Positions 53,555 to 63,484 are shown, counted from the stretch's first letter. The stretch is DNA of 64,000 bases from Cronobacter sakazakii (GCF_000982825.1 NZ_CP011047.1:2604001-2668000), one strand, 5' to 3'. The notes: a model not told the origin generated them from the letters alone. Translations and numbers: made by a program.

Positions 53555-54679
53555 TTAGAACTGATACACCATACCAATGCCGACGATGTCGTCGGTTGCG
53601 ATGCCGTTGTCTTTATAGAAGTCGTCGTCGCTATCCAGCAGGTTGATTTTGTAATCAACGTAGGTCAGGAAGTTCTTGTTGAGATACCAGCTGGCACCGA
53701 CATCCGCGTATTTAACCAGATCGTTGTCCTGGTACTTACCGGCATACCACAGATCTTTACCGCGGGATTGCAGGTAGGCCAGTGACGGACGCAGGCCGAA
53801 ATCAAACTGGTACTGCGCCACGATTTCGATGTTCTGCGTTTTGTTGGCAATGCCGTCGCCGTCGCCATACGGCGTCATGTTGCGGGTTTCAGCATAGGTG
53901 GCGGCAAGATAGATATTGTTGGCGTCATACTTCAGGCCAGTCGCCCACGCATCCGCGCGTTCGCCGCCTGCGACGATAGAATCGCCACGGCCCTCATTAA
54001 CCTGTTTTGACGTACGGTCAGAGGATGAATAGGCCGCGGATGCGCTAAAGCCCATACCGAAATCATAGGTCGTGGAGAGACCAAAACCGTCGCCGTTCTG
54101 GGTCTGGATGCCGTGACCGTTGTTGGTGCCTTCGTTGCCGTTGCCGTCGTCTTCGTTATTGCCCTGGTATTGCAGCGCGAAGTTAAGCCCGTCAACCATG
54201 CCGAAGAAATCGGTGTTGCGGTACGTCGCCATCCCGTTGCCGCGGCCCACCATGTAGTTATCGCTGTAGGTGTAAGAGTCACCACCGAATACCGGCAGCA
54301 TATCGGTCCAGGCTTCAACGTCATAAATCACGCCGTAGTTACGGCCATAATCAAAAGAGCCGTAATCGCCATATTTCAGGCCCGCGAACGCGAGTTTGTT
54401 GTAAGAGGTGTTGCTGTCCTCGGTGCTGTTGGCCATGATTTTGTAGTTCCACATGCCATAGCCGGTCAGCTCTGAACTGATTTGGGTTTCGCCTTTAAAG
54501 CCGAATTCCAGATAGGTGCCGTCGCCGTCGTCACCCGGGTTATCGGAAAAGGTATGACGCGCGTCGACTTTACCAAACAAATCGAGTTTATTGCCGTCTT
54601 TATTATAAATCTCTGCCGCATTCGCAGCGCCTGCCATTAATAAAGCGGGTACTACAAGAGCCAGTACTTTTCTTTTCAT
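53555..54679 (-). CDS. OmpC/OmpF-type outer membrane porin
   Basis: A 374-residue general porin: signal peptide of 21 residues (ending AGAANA), mature start AEIYNKDGNKLDLFGK and a C-terminal phenylalanine (GIGMVYQF) for BAM recognition. The sixteen-strand pattern and the constriction loop (AWTDMLPVFGGDSYTYSDNY) are visible. Gene position next to yedJ matches E. coli yedS, a porin pseudogene in K-12, so this is probably its intact counterpart (OmpS-like). Loops rich in Asp, Asn and Gly. Confidence 0.92.
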   Translation of the reverse strand: MKRKVLALVVPALLMAGAANAAEIYNKDGNKLDLFGKVDARHTFSDNPGDDGDGTYLEFGFKGETQISSELTGYGMWNYKIMANSTEDSNTSYNKLAFAGLKYGDYGSFDYGRNYGVIYDVEAWTDMLPVFGGDSYTYSDNYMVGRGNGMATYRNTDFFGMVDGLNFALQYQGNNEDDGNGNEGTNNGHGIQTQNGDGFGLSTTYDFGMGFSASAAYSSSDRTSKQVNEGRGDSIVAGGERADAWATGLKYDANNIYLAATYAETRNMTPYGDGDGIANKTQNIEIVAQYQFDFGLRPSLAYLQSRGKDLWYAGKYQDNDLVKYADVGASWYLNKNFLTYVDYKINLLDSDDDFYKDNGIATDDIVGIGMVYQF

Positions 54680-55324
54680 TATTAATTTCCTTATCGTCAT
54701 AAATAAAATAAATGAATGGTTTAATTGAATGACGTAACGGAGCATCGTCCGCGGCACGCATATTAGCAGAATGTAAAAACGCCACAAAAATTATTTCCCA
54801 GGGCGAATTCTGGTGAAAATTAATATATTTGTGTTGGTTATTTTATTTTTTCTTTCATTATTTTCATCAATGTTCTTGGTAGGGCGTTGAAATTATTTAT
54901 AAAGGGTTGTTCTGGCTGAAGTACAGGTCCAGAGGGCATGGTGGCTGGTTTTTCTGGATGTGCGCGCTATCAAATAAATAAGCGTTAAAGGCATCAGCAA
55001 TAAAAGATAATTGCCTGTTGAATTATTATTCGGATAATTAATTTTCAGAAAAAAGAACGGTACGAAGCGGGTCTGTCAGCGCTGAAAAAAGTCCGGTTCC
55101 GGTGTGTGAAAATAAAAATCAGATAAATGATGAATGCTTCCTTTTTTAAGGAGCGACTTTTAGGACCCGATATCAATCATTATCCCTGCTACCCGGCACG
55201 TGCTTTTTACTTAGCGATTTGTTACGCCTGCAGAAAGCCGTCCGCGCAAAAGCGCATAAAGCATGCTAATTTTGTGATCTGCATTACAGAAAAAACCGGA
55301 CTGACCCGCGTAGAAGGAGACGCT
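54680..55324. other. Long AT-rich intergenic region upstream of porin and yedJ
   Basis: About 640 bases with low GC. In E. coli the small RNA gene rseX lies near yedS, but I could not identify it here. No gene or clear operator seen. Confidence 0.45.
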
Positions 55325-56023
55325 ATGTCGCTCACCCACTGGCAGCAGCGTTTTGAAGACTGGCTGCATCAAAGCTGGAATCAGGATGACAAAGCGCATG
55401 ATATCGCGCATTTTCGCCGCGTCTGGAAAACCGCGCAGCAGATCATGGCAGGCAGTGAGGCCAACCGTCTGGTGGTGCTGACCGCCTGCTATTTCCACGA
55501 CATCGTCAATTTGCCGAAAAACCATCCGCAGCGCCATCTGGCCTCGACGCTGGCCGCTCAGGAGACGTTGCGGATTCTGGACACTCACTTTCCCGATTTC
55601 CCACGAGAAATGTATGACGACGTGGCCCATGCGGTGCGTGCGCACAGCTTCAGCGCCGGTATTGCGCCGACGACGCTTGAGGCCAAAATTGTGCAGGACG
55701 CCGACCGGCTGGAGTCGCTCGGGGCTATTGGTCTTGCGCGTGTCTTTTATGTCTCCGGCGCGCTTGGCCGCGCCCTGTTCGACAGTGACGATCCGCTTGC
55801 CGCACACCGTGAACTCGACGACACCGCCTGGGCGCTCGATCACTTCCAGAAAAAATTGCTGACGCTGCCTTCCACCATGCAAACCGAGGCGGGCAGGGCG
55901 CTGGCGCGCCATAACGCTGATTTTCTCGTGCATTACATGGCCAAGCTCTGCGCCGAGCTGAAGGGCGATTTTTGTGAGCTTGATGAAGAGGTACTGCGTC
56001 GCTTTATTCAGGTTACGCCTTAA
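55325..56023 (+). CDS. yedJ: HD-domain phosphohydrolase YedJ
   Basis: A 232-residue HD-superfamily metal-dependent phosphohydrolase. Metal ligands: His29 in AHDIAHFRRVW, His58-Asp59 in CYFHDIVNLP and Asp in VQDADRLESLG. Substrate unknown. ATG at 55325 follows GAAGGAG; an open frame extends 66 codons upstream without family similarity. Precedes dcm as in E. coli. Confidence 0.93.
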   Translation: MSLTHWQQRFEDWLHQSWNQDDKAHDIAHFRRVWKTAQQIMAGSEANRLVVLTACYFHDIVNLPKNHPQRHLASTLAAQETLRILDTHFPDFPREMYDDVAHAVRAHSFSAGIAPTTLEAKIVQDADRLESLGAIGLARVFYVSGALGRALFDSDDPLAAHRELDDTAWALDHFQKKLLTLPSTMQTEAGRALARHNADFLVHYMAKLCAELKGDFCELDEEVLRRFIQVTP

Positions 56024-56071
56024 CCGCAGCCCCGCGCGAAAGTGTGTTACTCTGTCCTATATCGGTTTTGT

Positions 56072-57517
56072 ATGGCGAAGGTAATGCTCGACAATCACGC
56101 TGTTACTGAAGACGGACTGGCAGGCGCGGAGTTCAACGCCGCTCCTGCGCTGAGCGCACACGCGCTGCTGCAAAAAGTGCTGGAGATTTACGACACCAAA
56201 ACGGTGGTGGCGCTGTTAAATGAGGCAGGCGAAAAGCGCTGGAGCCGCGCCAGGCTTAAGCGCCAGCAGCTCAACGCGGATGGCGCGCGTCTTGGCCCGC
56301 AAGAGTATCGCCGCCTGCTGGCGTTACTGCCCACGCCACCGCGCCATCATCCGAACTACGCGTTTCGCTTTATCGATCTCTTCGCCGGTATCGGCGGTAT
56401 TCGCAGCGGGTTTGAAGCCGCAGGCGGCCAGTGCGTGTTTACCAGTGAGTGGAATAAACACGCGGTGCGCACCTATAAAGCCAACTGGTATTGCGATCCG
56501 CAACTGCATCAGTTCAATGAAGATATCCGGGATGTCACGCTAAGCCATAAGCCTGAAATCAGCGACGAGGCCGCCGCCGAGCATATCCGCGCGTGTATTC
56601 CGCAGCATGACGTTCTGCTGGCGGGCTTTCCGTGTCAGCCGTTTTCGCTCGCGGGCGTGTCGAAGAAAAACGCGCTGGGCCGCGCGCACGGTTTTGCCTG
56701 CGAAACTCAGGGCACGCTGTTTTTCGACGTGGTGCGTATTATCGCCGCGCGCCAGCCTGCGATTTTCGTGCTGGAAAACGTCAAAAACCTTAAAAGCCAC
56801 GACAAGGGCAATACTTTTCGCATCATCATGCAGACGCTGGATGAGCTGGGCTATGAAGTGGCGGACGCCGCGGAAATGGGTCCGGACGATCCGAAAATCA
56901 TCGACGGCAAACATTTCCTGCCGCAGCACCGCGAGCGCATCGTGCTGGTGGGCTTTCGCCGCTCGCTCAATCTGCACGACGGGTTTACGCTGCGCGCGCT
57001 GCCTGAGTTTTACCCCGCGCGTCGCCCGGCGTTTGGTGAACTGCTCGATCCGACCGTCGATGCCCGCTACGTGCTGACGCCGACGCTGTGGAAATATCTC
57101 TACCGCTACGCCCAGAAGCATCAGGCGAAGGGCAACGGCTTTGGTTATGGTCTGGTGGACCCGCAAAATCCCGCAAGCGTGGCGCGCACGCTCTCGGCAC
57201 GTTATTACAAAGACGGCGCGGAAATCTTAATCGATCGCGGCTGGGATAAAGCGCTTGGCGAGCGGGATTTCGACGATGCCGCCAACCAGCAGCGCCGCCC
57301 GCGCCGCCTGACGCCGCGCGAATGCGCGCGCCTGATGGGCTTTGAAGCGCCGCAGGGCAGCGCGTTTCGCATTCCGGTTTCCGATACCCAGGCCTATCGC
57401 CAGTTCGGCAACTCGGTGGTGGTGCCTGCTTTTGCGGCGGTCGCAAAGCTACTGCGTCCGCGTATCGCGCAGGCGGTGCGGCTGCGGCTGGAGAATCGCG
57501 ATGGCGGACGTTCATAG
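56072..57517 (+). CDS. dcm: DNA-cytosine methyltransferase Dcm
   Basis: C5-cytosine methyltransferase of 481 residues that methylates the inner C of CCWGG. Motifs: FIDLFAGIGGI (I), the catalytic Cys188 in GFPCQPFS (IV), VLENVKNL (VI), PQHRERIVLVG (VIII) and RQFGNSVVVP (X). The N-terminal ~95 residues are the enterobacterial Dcm extension. Start uncertain between 56072 and 56084; neither has a strong ribosome site. Overlaps vsr. Confidence 0.96.
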   Translation: MAKVMLDNHAVTEDGLAGAEFNAAPALSAHALLQKVLEIYDTKTVVALLNEAGEKRWSRARLKRQQLNADGARLGPQEYRRLLALLPTPPRHHPNYAFRFIDLFAGIGGIRSGFEAAGGQCVFTSEWNKHAVRTYKANWYCDPQLHQFNEDIRDVTLSHKPEISDEAAAEHIRACIPQHDVLLAGFPCQPFSLAGVSKKNALGRAHGFACETQGTLFFDVVRIIAARQPAIFVLENVKNLKSHDKGNTFRIIMQTLDELGYEVADAAEMGPDDPKIIDGKHFLPQHRERIVLVGFRRSLNLHDGFTLRALPEFYPARRPAFGELLDPTVDARYVLTPTLWKYLYRYAQKHQAKGNGFGYGLVDPQNPASVARTLSARYYKDGAEILIDRGWDKALGERDFDDAANQQRRPRRLTPRECARLMGFEAPQGSAFRIPVSDTQAYRQFGNSVVVPAFAAVAKLLRPRIAQAVRLRLENRDGGRS

Positions 57518-57998
57518 CAAGGCCGTTCGCAGTAAAAATATGCGCGCCATCGCCACGCGCGATACCGCCATTGAAAAGCGGCTCGGCGCGCTGCTCACAG
57601 AGCAGGGGTTTACCTTTCGCGTGCAGGACGCCGCACTTGCCGGTCGCCCAGATTTCGTGCTCGACGACTACCGCTGCGTTATCTTCACCCACGGCTGTTT
57701 CTGGCATCATCACGACTGCTATCTCTTTAAAGTGCCTGCCACCCGCACCGATTTCTGGCTTGATAAAATCGGCAAAAATGTGGCGCGCGATAAGCGCGAT
57801 GTGGCCACGCTGCTCAGTGAAGGCTGGCGCGTGCTGTTAGTCTGGGAGTGTGCGTTACGCGGTCGTGAGAAACTCTCTGACGCGGCGCTCGCCGAGCGGC
57901 TGGAAGAGTGGATTTGCAGCGGCGGGGCGCATGCCGAAATAGACATCCAGGGCATTCACGCCCTTGAGGGCGAGCGGCCTGCGCCATCCGCCGGTTAA
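57501..57998 (+). CDS. vsr: Very short patch repair endonuclease
   Basis: A 165-residue T:G mismatch endonuclease that repairs deaminated 5-methylcytosine at Dcm sites. Asp51 (GRPDFVLDD) and His69 (CFWHHHDC) are at the same positions as in E. coli Vsr. The start lies 17 bases inside the end of dcm in another frame, the usual arrangement that keeps the two levels linked. Confidence 0.96.
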   Translation: MADVHSKAVRSKNMRAIATRDTAIEKRLGALLTEQGFTFRVQDAALAGRPDFVLDDYRCVIFTHGCFWHHHDCYLFKVPATRTDFWLDKIGKNVARDKRDVATLLSEGWRVLLVWECALRGREKLSDAALAERLEEWICSGGAHAEIDIQGIHALEGERPAPSAG

Positions 57999-58001
57999 GG
58001 C

Positions 58002-58913
58002 TTACTTCTGAACGTCACAGGGCTCAACGACCGGTTTGGCCGGCAGCAGATATTTGCCGAGCGTCACCAGCAACACCGCCACAATGATCACGCCAAGCGC
58101 AATCCACTCAATCTGTGACAGGCTTTCGCCGCCAAAGCCGGTGCCGAGCAGCACCGCCACCACCGGGTTGACATACGCATAGCTGGTGGCGACCGCAGGC
58201 GAGACGTTGCGGATAAGATACATATAAGCGTTGATGGCAATCACCGAGCCGAACAGCGCCAGATAGCCCACCGCCAGAAAGCCCGAGAGATCGGGCAGCG
58301 CGGTCATCCGCTCGCCGGTGAGCAGCGACGCCACCATCAGCACCAGGCCCGCCGCCAGCATCTCAATCGCGCCCGCCATCATTCCCGTCGGCAATTCAAT
58401 ACGCGAGCCGTAGACCGAACCGAACGCCCAGCTTAGCGAGCCAATCAGAATTAACAGCGCGCCCCACGGATTGCCGTTCAGGTTGCCGCCGCTGTTTAAC
58501 AGCACAATGCCCGCCAGGCCAATCGCCACGCCGAGCCACTCCAGCTTACGGGTCTGGATGCCAAAGAAACGGCTGAAAATCAGCGAGAAGAGCGGGACGG
58601 TCGCGACCATCACGGCGGCGATGCCCGACGGCACATGCTGATGCTCCGCCACCGTCACAAAGCCGTTACCGACGGCCAGCAGCAGCACGCCAATCAGCGC
58701 CGCGTTTAACATCGGGCGACGCGCCGGGAGTTTGTGACCGGTCGCCAGCAGATATGTCAGCAGCAGAACGCCCGCACAGAGAAAGCGCACGCCCGCCATC
58801 ATAAACGGCGGCCAGCTTTTCACGCCGACGGCAATCGCAAAATAGGTGGAACCCCAGATGATATACAGCGCGAACAGTGCGCCAAGCAGCGGTAATACTC
58901 GACCGAAACGCAT
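58002..58913 (-). CDS. yedA: EamA/DMT family transporter YedA
   Basis: A 303-residue drug/metabolite transporter with ten membrane segments in two EamA repeats (WGSTYFAIAVGVKSWPP; AGAIEMLAAGLVLMVAS). Substrate unknown; probably amino-acid or metabolite efflux. Its stop is only three bases from the convergent vsr stop, and I see no terminator between them. Confidence 0.92.
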   Translation of the reverse strand: MRFGRVLPLLGALFALYIIWGSTYFAIAVGVKSWPPFMMAGVRFLCAGVLLLTYLLATGHKLPARRPMLNAALIGVLLLAVGNGFVTVAEHQHVPSGIAAVMVATVPLFSLIFSRFFGIQTRKLEWLGVAIGLAGIVLLNSGGNLNGNPWGALLILIGSLSWAFGSVYGSRIELPTGMMAGAIEMLAAGLVLMVASLLTGERMTALPDLSGFLAVGYLALFGSVIAINAYMYLIRNVSPAVATSYAYVNPVVAVLLGTGFGGESLSQIEWIALGVIIVAVLLVTLGKYLLPAKPVVEPCDVQK

Positions 58914-59091
58914 ACTCCCTCACGACGTGAAATAAAGAACGCTTATAGTGAACGCTAAAATTATTGCCGAGGCGAGATTTTTAATTGTTTCGCTTAGGTT
59001 AATTTTGCGTTGACAGAAGGTGGTAGTTTCGGGGTAGCGCCTTTTACTCCATACTTAACACTTCAGAATCACAACACGAAGGAATGAAATT

Positions 59092-60006
59092 TTGGCCGGA
59101 AGTAGTTTATTAACGCTGCTGGATGATATCGCCACGTTGCTGGACGATATCTCAATGATGGGAAAACTCGCGGCAAAAAAGACCGCCGGGGTGCTGGGCG
59201 ACGATCTTTCGCTTAACGCACAGCAGGTGACTGGCGTGCGCGCGAATCGCGAACTGCCGGTGGTCTGGGCGGTGGCGAAAGGATCGCTGCTCAATAAACT
59301 GATTCTGGTGCCGCTCGCGCTTATCATCAGCGCCTTCGCGCCGTGGGCCATTACCCCGCTCCTGATGGTGGGCGGCGCGTTTCTGTGCTTTGAAGGCGTG
59401 GAAAAGGTGATGCACAGTATCCACGCGCGTAAACACAAAGAGACACCGGAGCAGAAACAGCAGCGTCTGAATGAGATAGCAAAGCAGGACCCGAAACTCT
59501 ACGAGCGCGATAAAGTGAAAGGCGCGGTGCGCACCGATTTTATTCTCTCGGCGGAAATCGTCGCCATTACGCTTGGCATCGTGGCCGAAGCCCCGCTCTT
59601 AAACCAGGTGCTGATATTAAGCGGTATCGCTGTTCTTGTGACGCTCGGTGTCTATGGCATCGTGGGCGTCATTGTGAAGCTTGACGATATGGGCTACTGG
59701 CTTGCGGATAAACGCTCGGCGCTGGCGCGCGGCGTTGGTAAAGGGCTGCTGGTGACGGCGCCGTGGCTGATGAAGGCGCTCTCTGTCCTCGGCACTATCG
59801 CGATGTTTCTGGTGGGCGGCGGCATTGTGGTACACGGCATCGCGCCGCTGCATCACGGGATTGAACACTGGGCGCAGAGCTTGGGCGGCGTGGGCGCGGC
59901 GGTGATGCCCACGGTACTAAACCTGGTGCTCGGTTTTATCCTCGGCGCTGTCGTGCTGGCCGTTGTTTCGCTTATCGGACGGCTGCGCGGTAAAGCGGCG
60001 CATTGA
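59092..60006 (+). CDS. yedI: DUF808 inner-membrane protein YedI
   Basis: A 304-residue membrane protein (DUF808), nearly identical to E. coli YedI in the first 60 residues (AGSSLLTLLDDIATLLDDIS). Function unknown. The initiator is TTG at 59092, preceded by AAGGAA; no ATG or GTG in frame gives the conserved N-terminus. Divergent from yedA with a 178-base promoter region. Confidence 0.93.
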   Translation: MAGSSLLTLLDDIATLLDDISMMGKLAAKKTAGVLGDDLSLNAQQVTGVRANRELPVVWAVAKGSLLNKLILVPLALIISAFAPWAITPLLMVGGAFLCFEGVEKVMHSIHARKHKETPEQKQQRLNEIAKQDPKLYERDKVKGAVRTDFILSAEIVAITLGIVAEAPLLNQVLILSGIAVLVTLGVYGIVGVIVKLDDMGYWLADKRSALARGVGKGLLVTAPWLMKALSVLGTIAMFLVGGGIVVHGIAPLHHGIEHWAQSLGGVGAAVMPTVLNLVLGFILGAVVLAVVSLIGRLRGKAAH

Positions 60007-60095
60007 GAATATTCCTGAAACTGCACGTCTGACAGGCGAAAATCGCGTGCGTTGACTATCTTCTGGATGTTTTCACACTGATAAAGGAGGCAGGC

Positions 60096-60278
60096 ATGGT
60101 CTTTTTAGTCAGCGATGAAGTCCGGCGCAAAAACAGCGGTCAACGCATGGTCGTGACCGGTTATTCAAGCGGCATGGTGGAATGCCGCTGGTATGACGGT
60201 TACGGCGTGCAGCGGGAAGCGTTTCGTGAAGACGAACTGCTGCCCGGCGAAAGGAAATCTCGCGAAGAACGTCGTTGA
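60096..60278 (+). CDS. yodC: YodC family small protein
   Basis: A 60-residue protein (DUF2158) with the pattern LVSDEVRRKNSGQRMVVTGY, then VECRWYDG. Function unknown. AAAGGAGG lies eight bases before the ATG. Same neighbours as in E. coli (yedI and dgcQ). Confidence 0.92.
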   Translation: MVFLVSDEVRRKNSGQRMVVTGYSSGMVECRWYDGYGVQREAFREDELLPGERKSREERR

Positions 60279-60280
60279 AA

Positions 60281-60313
60281 GAACGCCCGGTTACACTGCC
60301 GGGCGTTTTCTTT
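60281..60313 (+). terminator. Terminator after yodC
   Basis: AACGCCCGG and CCGGGCGTT pair over nine bases, followed by TTCTTT. Confidence 0.85.
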
Positions 60314-60480
60314 CCCCCCTCCATCCTGCAACAGATCAATGACATCCTTTTACTTTCCAGGCGACAATCCGTAAAAAAACGGCCACACTTTTAATATCCG
60401 CGCCGCCTGGTATTATCTGAGCCGCCTGACCTTCACTCTGCTTCATCCAGTCGAGCCTTTATCAGTACAGGGAGTCTGAC

Positions 60481-62150
60481 GTGCCTGACAAGTTACTCAT
60501 CAGCCGCTGGCGGACCAAAAACCCTATTCGGGTCGTCAACTTCTGCTTCTGCGCCGTCTTTATCTTCTCCACGCTGCTGACCTGGCGTGAAGGAGTTATT
60601 CTGCAGGACGCTTTTATCTCCTCGCAGCGCAATCAGCTCGACAGCATCGCCACGGCGATGGACCGTAATTTGCAATACAGCGTCGATAAACTGCTGTTTT
60701 ATCGCGCGGGTATGCGTTATGCCATGCATAACCTGTTAGAAGGCCCGCAGACCGACGCTCTCATCGCCGGGTTTAAGGCGGAGCGCGATAAACCTGAATG
60801 GACGCTGCCGACCGGGCGCGATCTGGCACCGGAAATTCAGGGCGTATCTGACGCGTTTATTGGTCAGAGCACGCTGCTTGAGCGCGACGACGCGCTACTC
60901 TATAGCGAGCTGAATGCGACGCTGGCGCTCGGCCACATGCTGAGCATCGCCGATGCCCGCGCTGAGCGCCCGGAAGTACGCACTTTTTATGTGTCGCGCG
61001 CCGGTTTTTACCTCACTAATTTGCCGTTTTACGGTCACGGCAGCATACCGGAACTCTACTACCAGCAAGTCAGTAGCCGCTGGTTTCTCGATCAGTCGCG
61101 GCGGCGCAATCCTGGGCGTGGCGTGCGCTGGCTGCACGGGCGCGATCTCAGCATGCCCACGGGGCAGCGCGTCACCGCCAGCATCCCGCTCGATGATAAA
61201 GGCCGCTGGTTCGGTGTGCTGGCGATGGATTTCCCCATCGGCGCGATGCGCGATTTCCTGAAAAACGCACTGAATGACGACGACAGCGGCGGCGAAATTC
61301 TGCTTTTCGACAGCCAGCTAAGCCCGATAGCGACGACGGCTTCCGGCAGCGACACCGCGCTGCATTTCACGGCGCAGGATAAAGCGATGCTGGCCCGCCA
61401 GATGGAGCTTGGCAACGAGGGCGACGCGCGGATGGATACCCGCTTCATCACCTGGGCGAAGCTCGATTATTTCGACGGTGTGCTGGTGAAAGTCACCACG
61501 GTGTCGCAAAGCGCGGAAGGGAAATTCGGCAAAGTGGCGATGGTGCTTGGCCTGCTGTGGCTGCTCTTTACCGCCATGCTGTTTCTCTCCTGGCGGGTGA
61601 TCGTGGGCATGGTGCGCAATATGCTGACCATGCAGCGCTCGCTGAAATGGCGCGCCTGGTATGACACGCTGACGCGCCTGTACAACCGTGGCGCGTTCTT
61701 TGAGCGCGCGCGTATGGCGGCGAAAACGTGTTTTGCGCAAAGTGAGCCGTTTTCGGTTATCCAGCTCGATCTCGTCACTTTAAAAGCATCAATGACCGCT
61801 ATGGTCATCAGGCGGGCGATAAGGTACTGACGTGGGCGGCGGGCATGTTAAGCCGTTCGCTGCGCGCCCAGGATGTGGCGGGGCGCGTCGGTGGGGAGGA
61901 GTTTTGCGTGATTCTGCCGGGTACGACCGCTGACGGGGCGCGGCAGGTGGCAGAGCGGATACGCCAGCGCATCAACAGCCAGGAGATTCTGGTGCGCCCG
62001 GATACGACCATTCGTATCAGCGTGTCGGTAGGCGTGAGCGAAGCACGACGCGACGGCGATTACGATTTCGAGCATCTGCAGTCGATAGCCGATCACCGGC
62101 TTTATCTGGCCAAACAGCGCGGGCGCAACCAGGTATGTGACGAGGGGTAA
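60481..62150 (+). pseudogene. dgcQ: Diguanylate cyclase DgcQ, frameshifted in the GGDEF domain
   Basis: E. coli DgcQ (YedQ) equivalent: two membrane segments (about 20-40 and 355-380), a periplasmic CHASE7-like sensor between them, and a GGDEF domain. The first frame reaches FSVIQLDL and then derails; adding one base between 61774 and 61775 restores LDHFKSINDRYGHQAGDKVL and the second frame with RAQD (I-site) and GGEEF. The repaired protein is about 556 residues. As written no cyclase domain is made. It is either a true loss or a sequencing error; no homopolymer is at the site. Confidence 0.9.
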
Positions 62151-62153
62151 GGC

Positions 62154-62969
62154 TTATGCCTTATCCAGAAAGTGATCGAGCCCTTCGCGAAAGCCCGCCG
62201 GGCCGCGCTCGGTCGTACGGTAGACGCGGGTGGGATCGTCATTTTTAAGCATCACGCCCTGGCGGTTTAAGCCTTTCACCACCACCGCCAGGTCGACGTT
62301 ATCAAGCAGCGAGGCATCATCCGGCCCGTCGCCAAGCCCGATTGTGGTGCGCAGTGTGCCTTCACGCTTGCGGTACTGCTCTTTCAGCCAGTTCACCGCC
62401 TGGCCTTTACCGCCGCGTGCATCCAGCACATGCCAGAAACGGCCACCCTCAATCATCATCAGGCCGAGCGCTTCAAGGCTTGCGGTAAAGCGCGCCAGGT
62501 TTTCGTCGCTGTCGCGCCAGATAACCGTCTCGGAGGCTTCCAGCAGCGTCGCCATCGCGGCAAGTTTCGGGCTAAGCCCGGTCCATTCGGCAATGGTTTT
62601 CTCATCCACATCGCTGAAGCAGAAAAGCTTATAGCCGTGCTCGTCGCGCAGGCGGTTAATCACGGCGAGGATGTCGTCATGGGGAACGCCATTTAGCAGG
62701 CGAGGGAAGTCAGGGCTATCCTCCCAGGCGGCGTCAAGCTGAATAATCGCGCCGTTCTCGGCGATAAAAGGCTGCCCGGAGAGACCAAGCGCATCCTGGA
62801 TGGCGATAATTTCCGCCGCCGTTTTGGTGCTGGAGAGAATCACCGGCACCTGATGGTCAATAAGGCGAGTAAGCCACGCCTGCGCCGGTTCCCATTCATG
62901 CGTATTCGGATCAAGCAGCGTGCCGTCCAGGTCGGTAATCACCAGCAAATCGTCATGCAGATGCGCCAT
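62154..62969 (-). CDS. yedP: HAD phosphatase YedP (mannosyl-3-phosphoglycerate phosphatase-like)
   Basis: A 271-residue HAD hydrolase with ITDLDGTLL (Asp13 nucleophile, Asp15), SSTKTAAEI (motif II) and GLGDGPDDASLL (motif IV). Belongs to the MPGP-related group; the natural substrate in enterobacteria is unsettled. Convergent with dgcQ with three bases between them. Confidence 0.93.
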   Translation of the reverse strand: MAHLHDDLLVITDLDGTLLDPNTHEWEPAQAWLTRLIDHQVPVILSSTKTAAEIIAIQDALGLSGQPFIAENGAIIQLDAAWEDSPDFPRLLNGVPHDDILAVINRLRDEHGYKLFCFSDVDEKTIAEWTGLSPKLAAMATLLEASETVIWRDSDENLARFTASLEALGLMMIEGGRFWHVLDARGGKGQAVNWLKEQYRKREGTLRTTIGLGDGPDDASLLDNVDLAVVVKGLNRQGVMLKNDDPTRVYRTTERGPAGFREGLDHFLDKA

Positions 62970-63148
62970 AGTGGCTCCTTTTTACGCGCAGCCATTTGCC
63001 TGGCTAACCAGGAATAATCTCAATTAATCGGCCTTTTTTGCAGGGTTATTTTGAGATCGTTGCCACGAAAGGCGCGCGGTTGTTGGCTTGCAGTGAATAT
63101 ATGGTTCCATAATATTAGCAATGTATTATTCACCAAGAAAATATATCC

Positions 63149-63176
63149 TTGTGCGGCAAAAATTTTGCGGTATGTT
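63149..63176 (+). promoter_or_regulatory. dsrA promoter
   Basis: TTGTGC (63149-63154) and TATGTT (63171-63176) are 16 bases apart and end a few bases before the DsrA 5' end. Confidence 0.6.
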
Positions 63177-63181
63177 GTTCA

Positions 63182-63266
63182 TCGACATCAGTTTCCCTGG
63201 TGTAACGAATTTTAAGTGCTTCTTGCTTTCGCAAGCTTATCCCGGCTCCCCAGGCCGGGATATTTT
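63182..63266 (+). ncRNA. dsrA: DsrA small RNA
   Basis: About 85 bases matching E. coli DsrA: CATCAG-TTTCC-CTGGTG first stem, AACGAATTTTAAGTGCTTC single-stranded pairing region, CTTGC...GCAAG stem and a terminator stem TCCCGGC...GCCGGGA with T run. DsrA pairs with the rpoS leader to activate it and with hns to repress it, using Hfq. The AAGTGCTTCTTGC block is unchanged; the second stem's loop and the terminator stem have compensating changes. Neighbours rcsA and dsrB confirm it. Confidence 0.95.
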
Positions 63267-63271
63267 TATGC

Positions 63272-63484
63272 TCAATGGTTCACTTCGCTCGGCCCCGCAT
63301 CGCGGATATCCAGTTCAAACTCCTCGCCAAGCTCCCGACACGTATCCTTTCTGCGCGCATCCGCCAGCGTCGGGGAGACGCATTCTGGCGTGTGCCGCTC
63401 GTCTTCGCTAATCACCTCAATCGCGCCCAGCAGCGCGTCGATATCAGCCTGTGGCGTTTCTGGCGTTGGGTTTTCCGGTTTCAT
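63272..63484 (-). CDS. yodD: Stress protein YodD
   Basis: A 70-residue acidic protein resembling E. coli YodD (DIDALLGAIEVISEDE; ELGEEFELDIRD; SEVNH at the end). In E. coli it is induced by peroxide and acid stress. ATG at 63484 follows GAGGTG by nine bases; an ATG nine codons upstream is also in frame. Its 3' end touches the DsrA terminator, which may serve both. Confidence 0.82.
   Translation of the reverse strand: MKPENPTPETPQADIDALLGAIEVISEDERHTPECVSPTLADARRKDTCRELGEEFELDIRDAGPSEVNH

Noticed and set aside
54680..55324. rseX small RNA near the porin gene
   Set aside because: Expected by E. coli gene order, but I could not match a sequence or a clear terminator on which to base a call.
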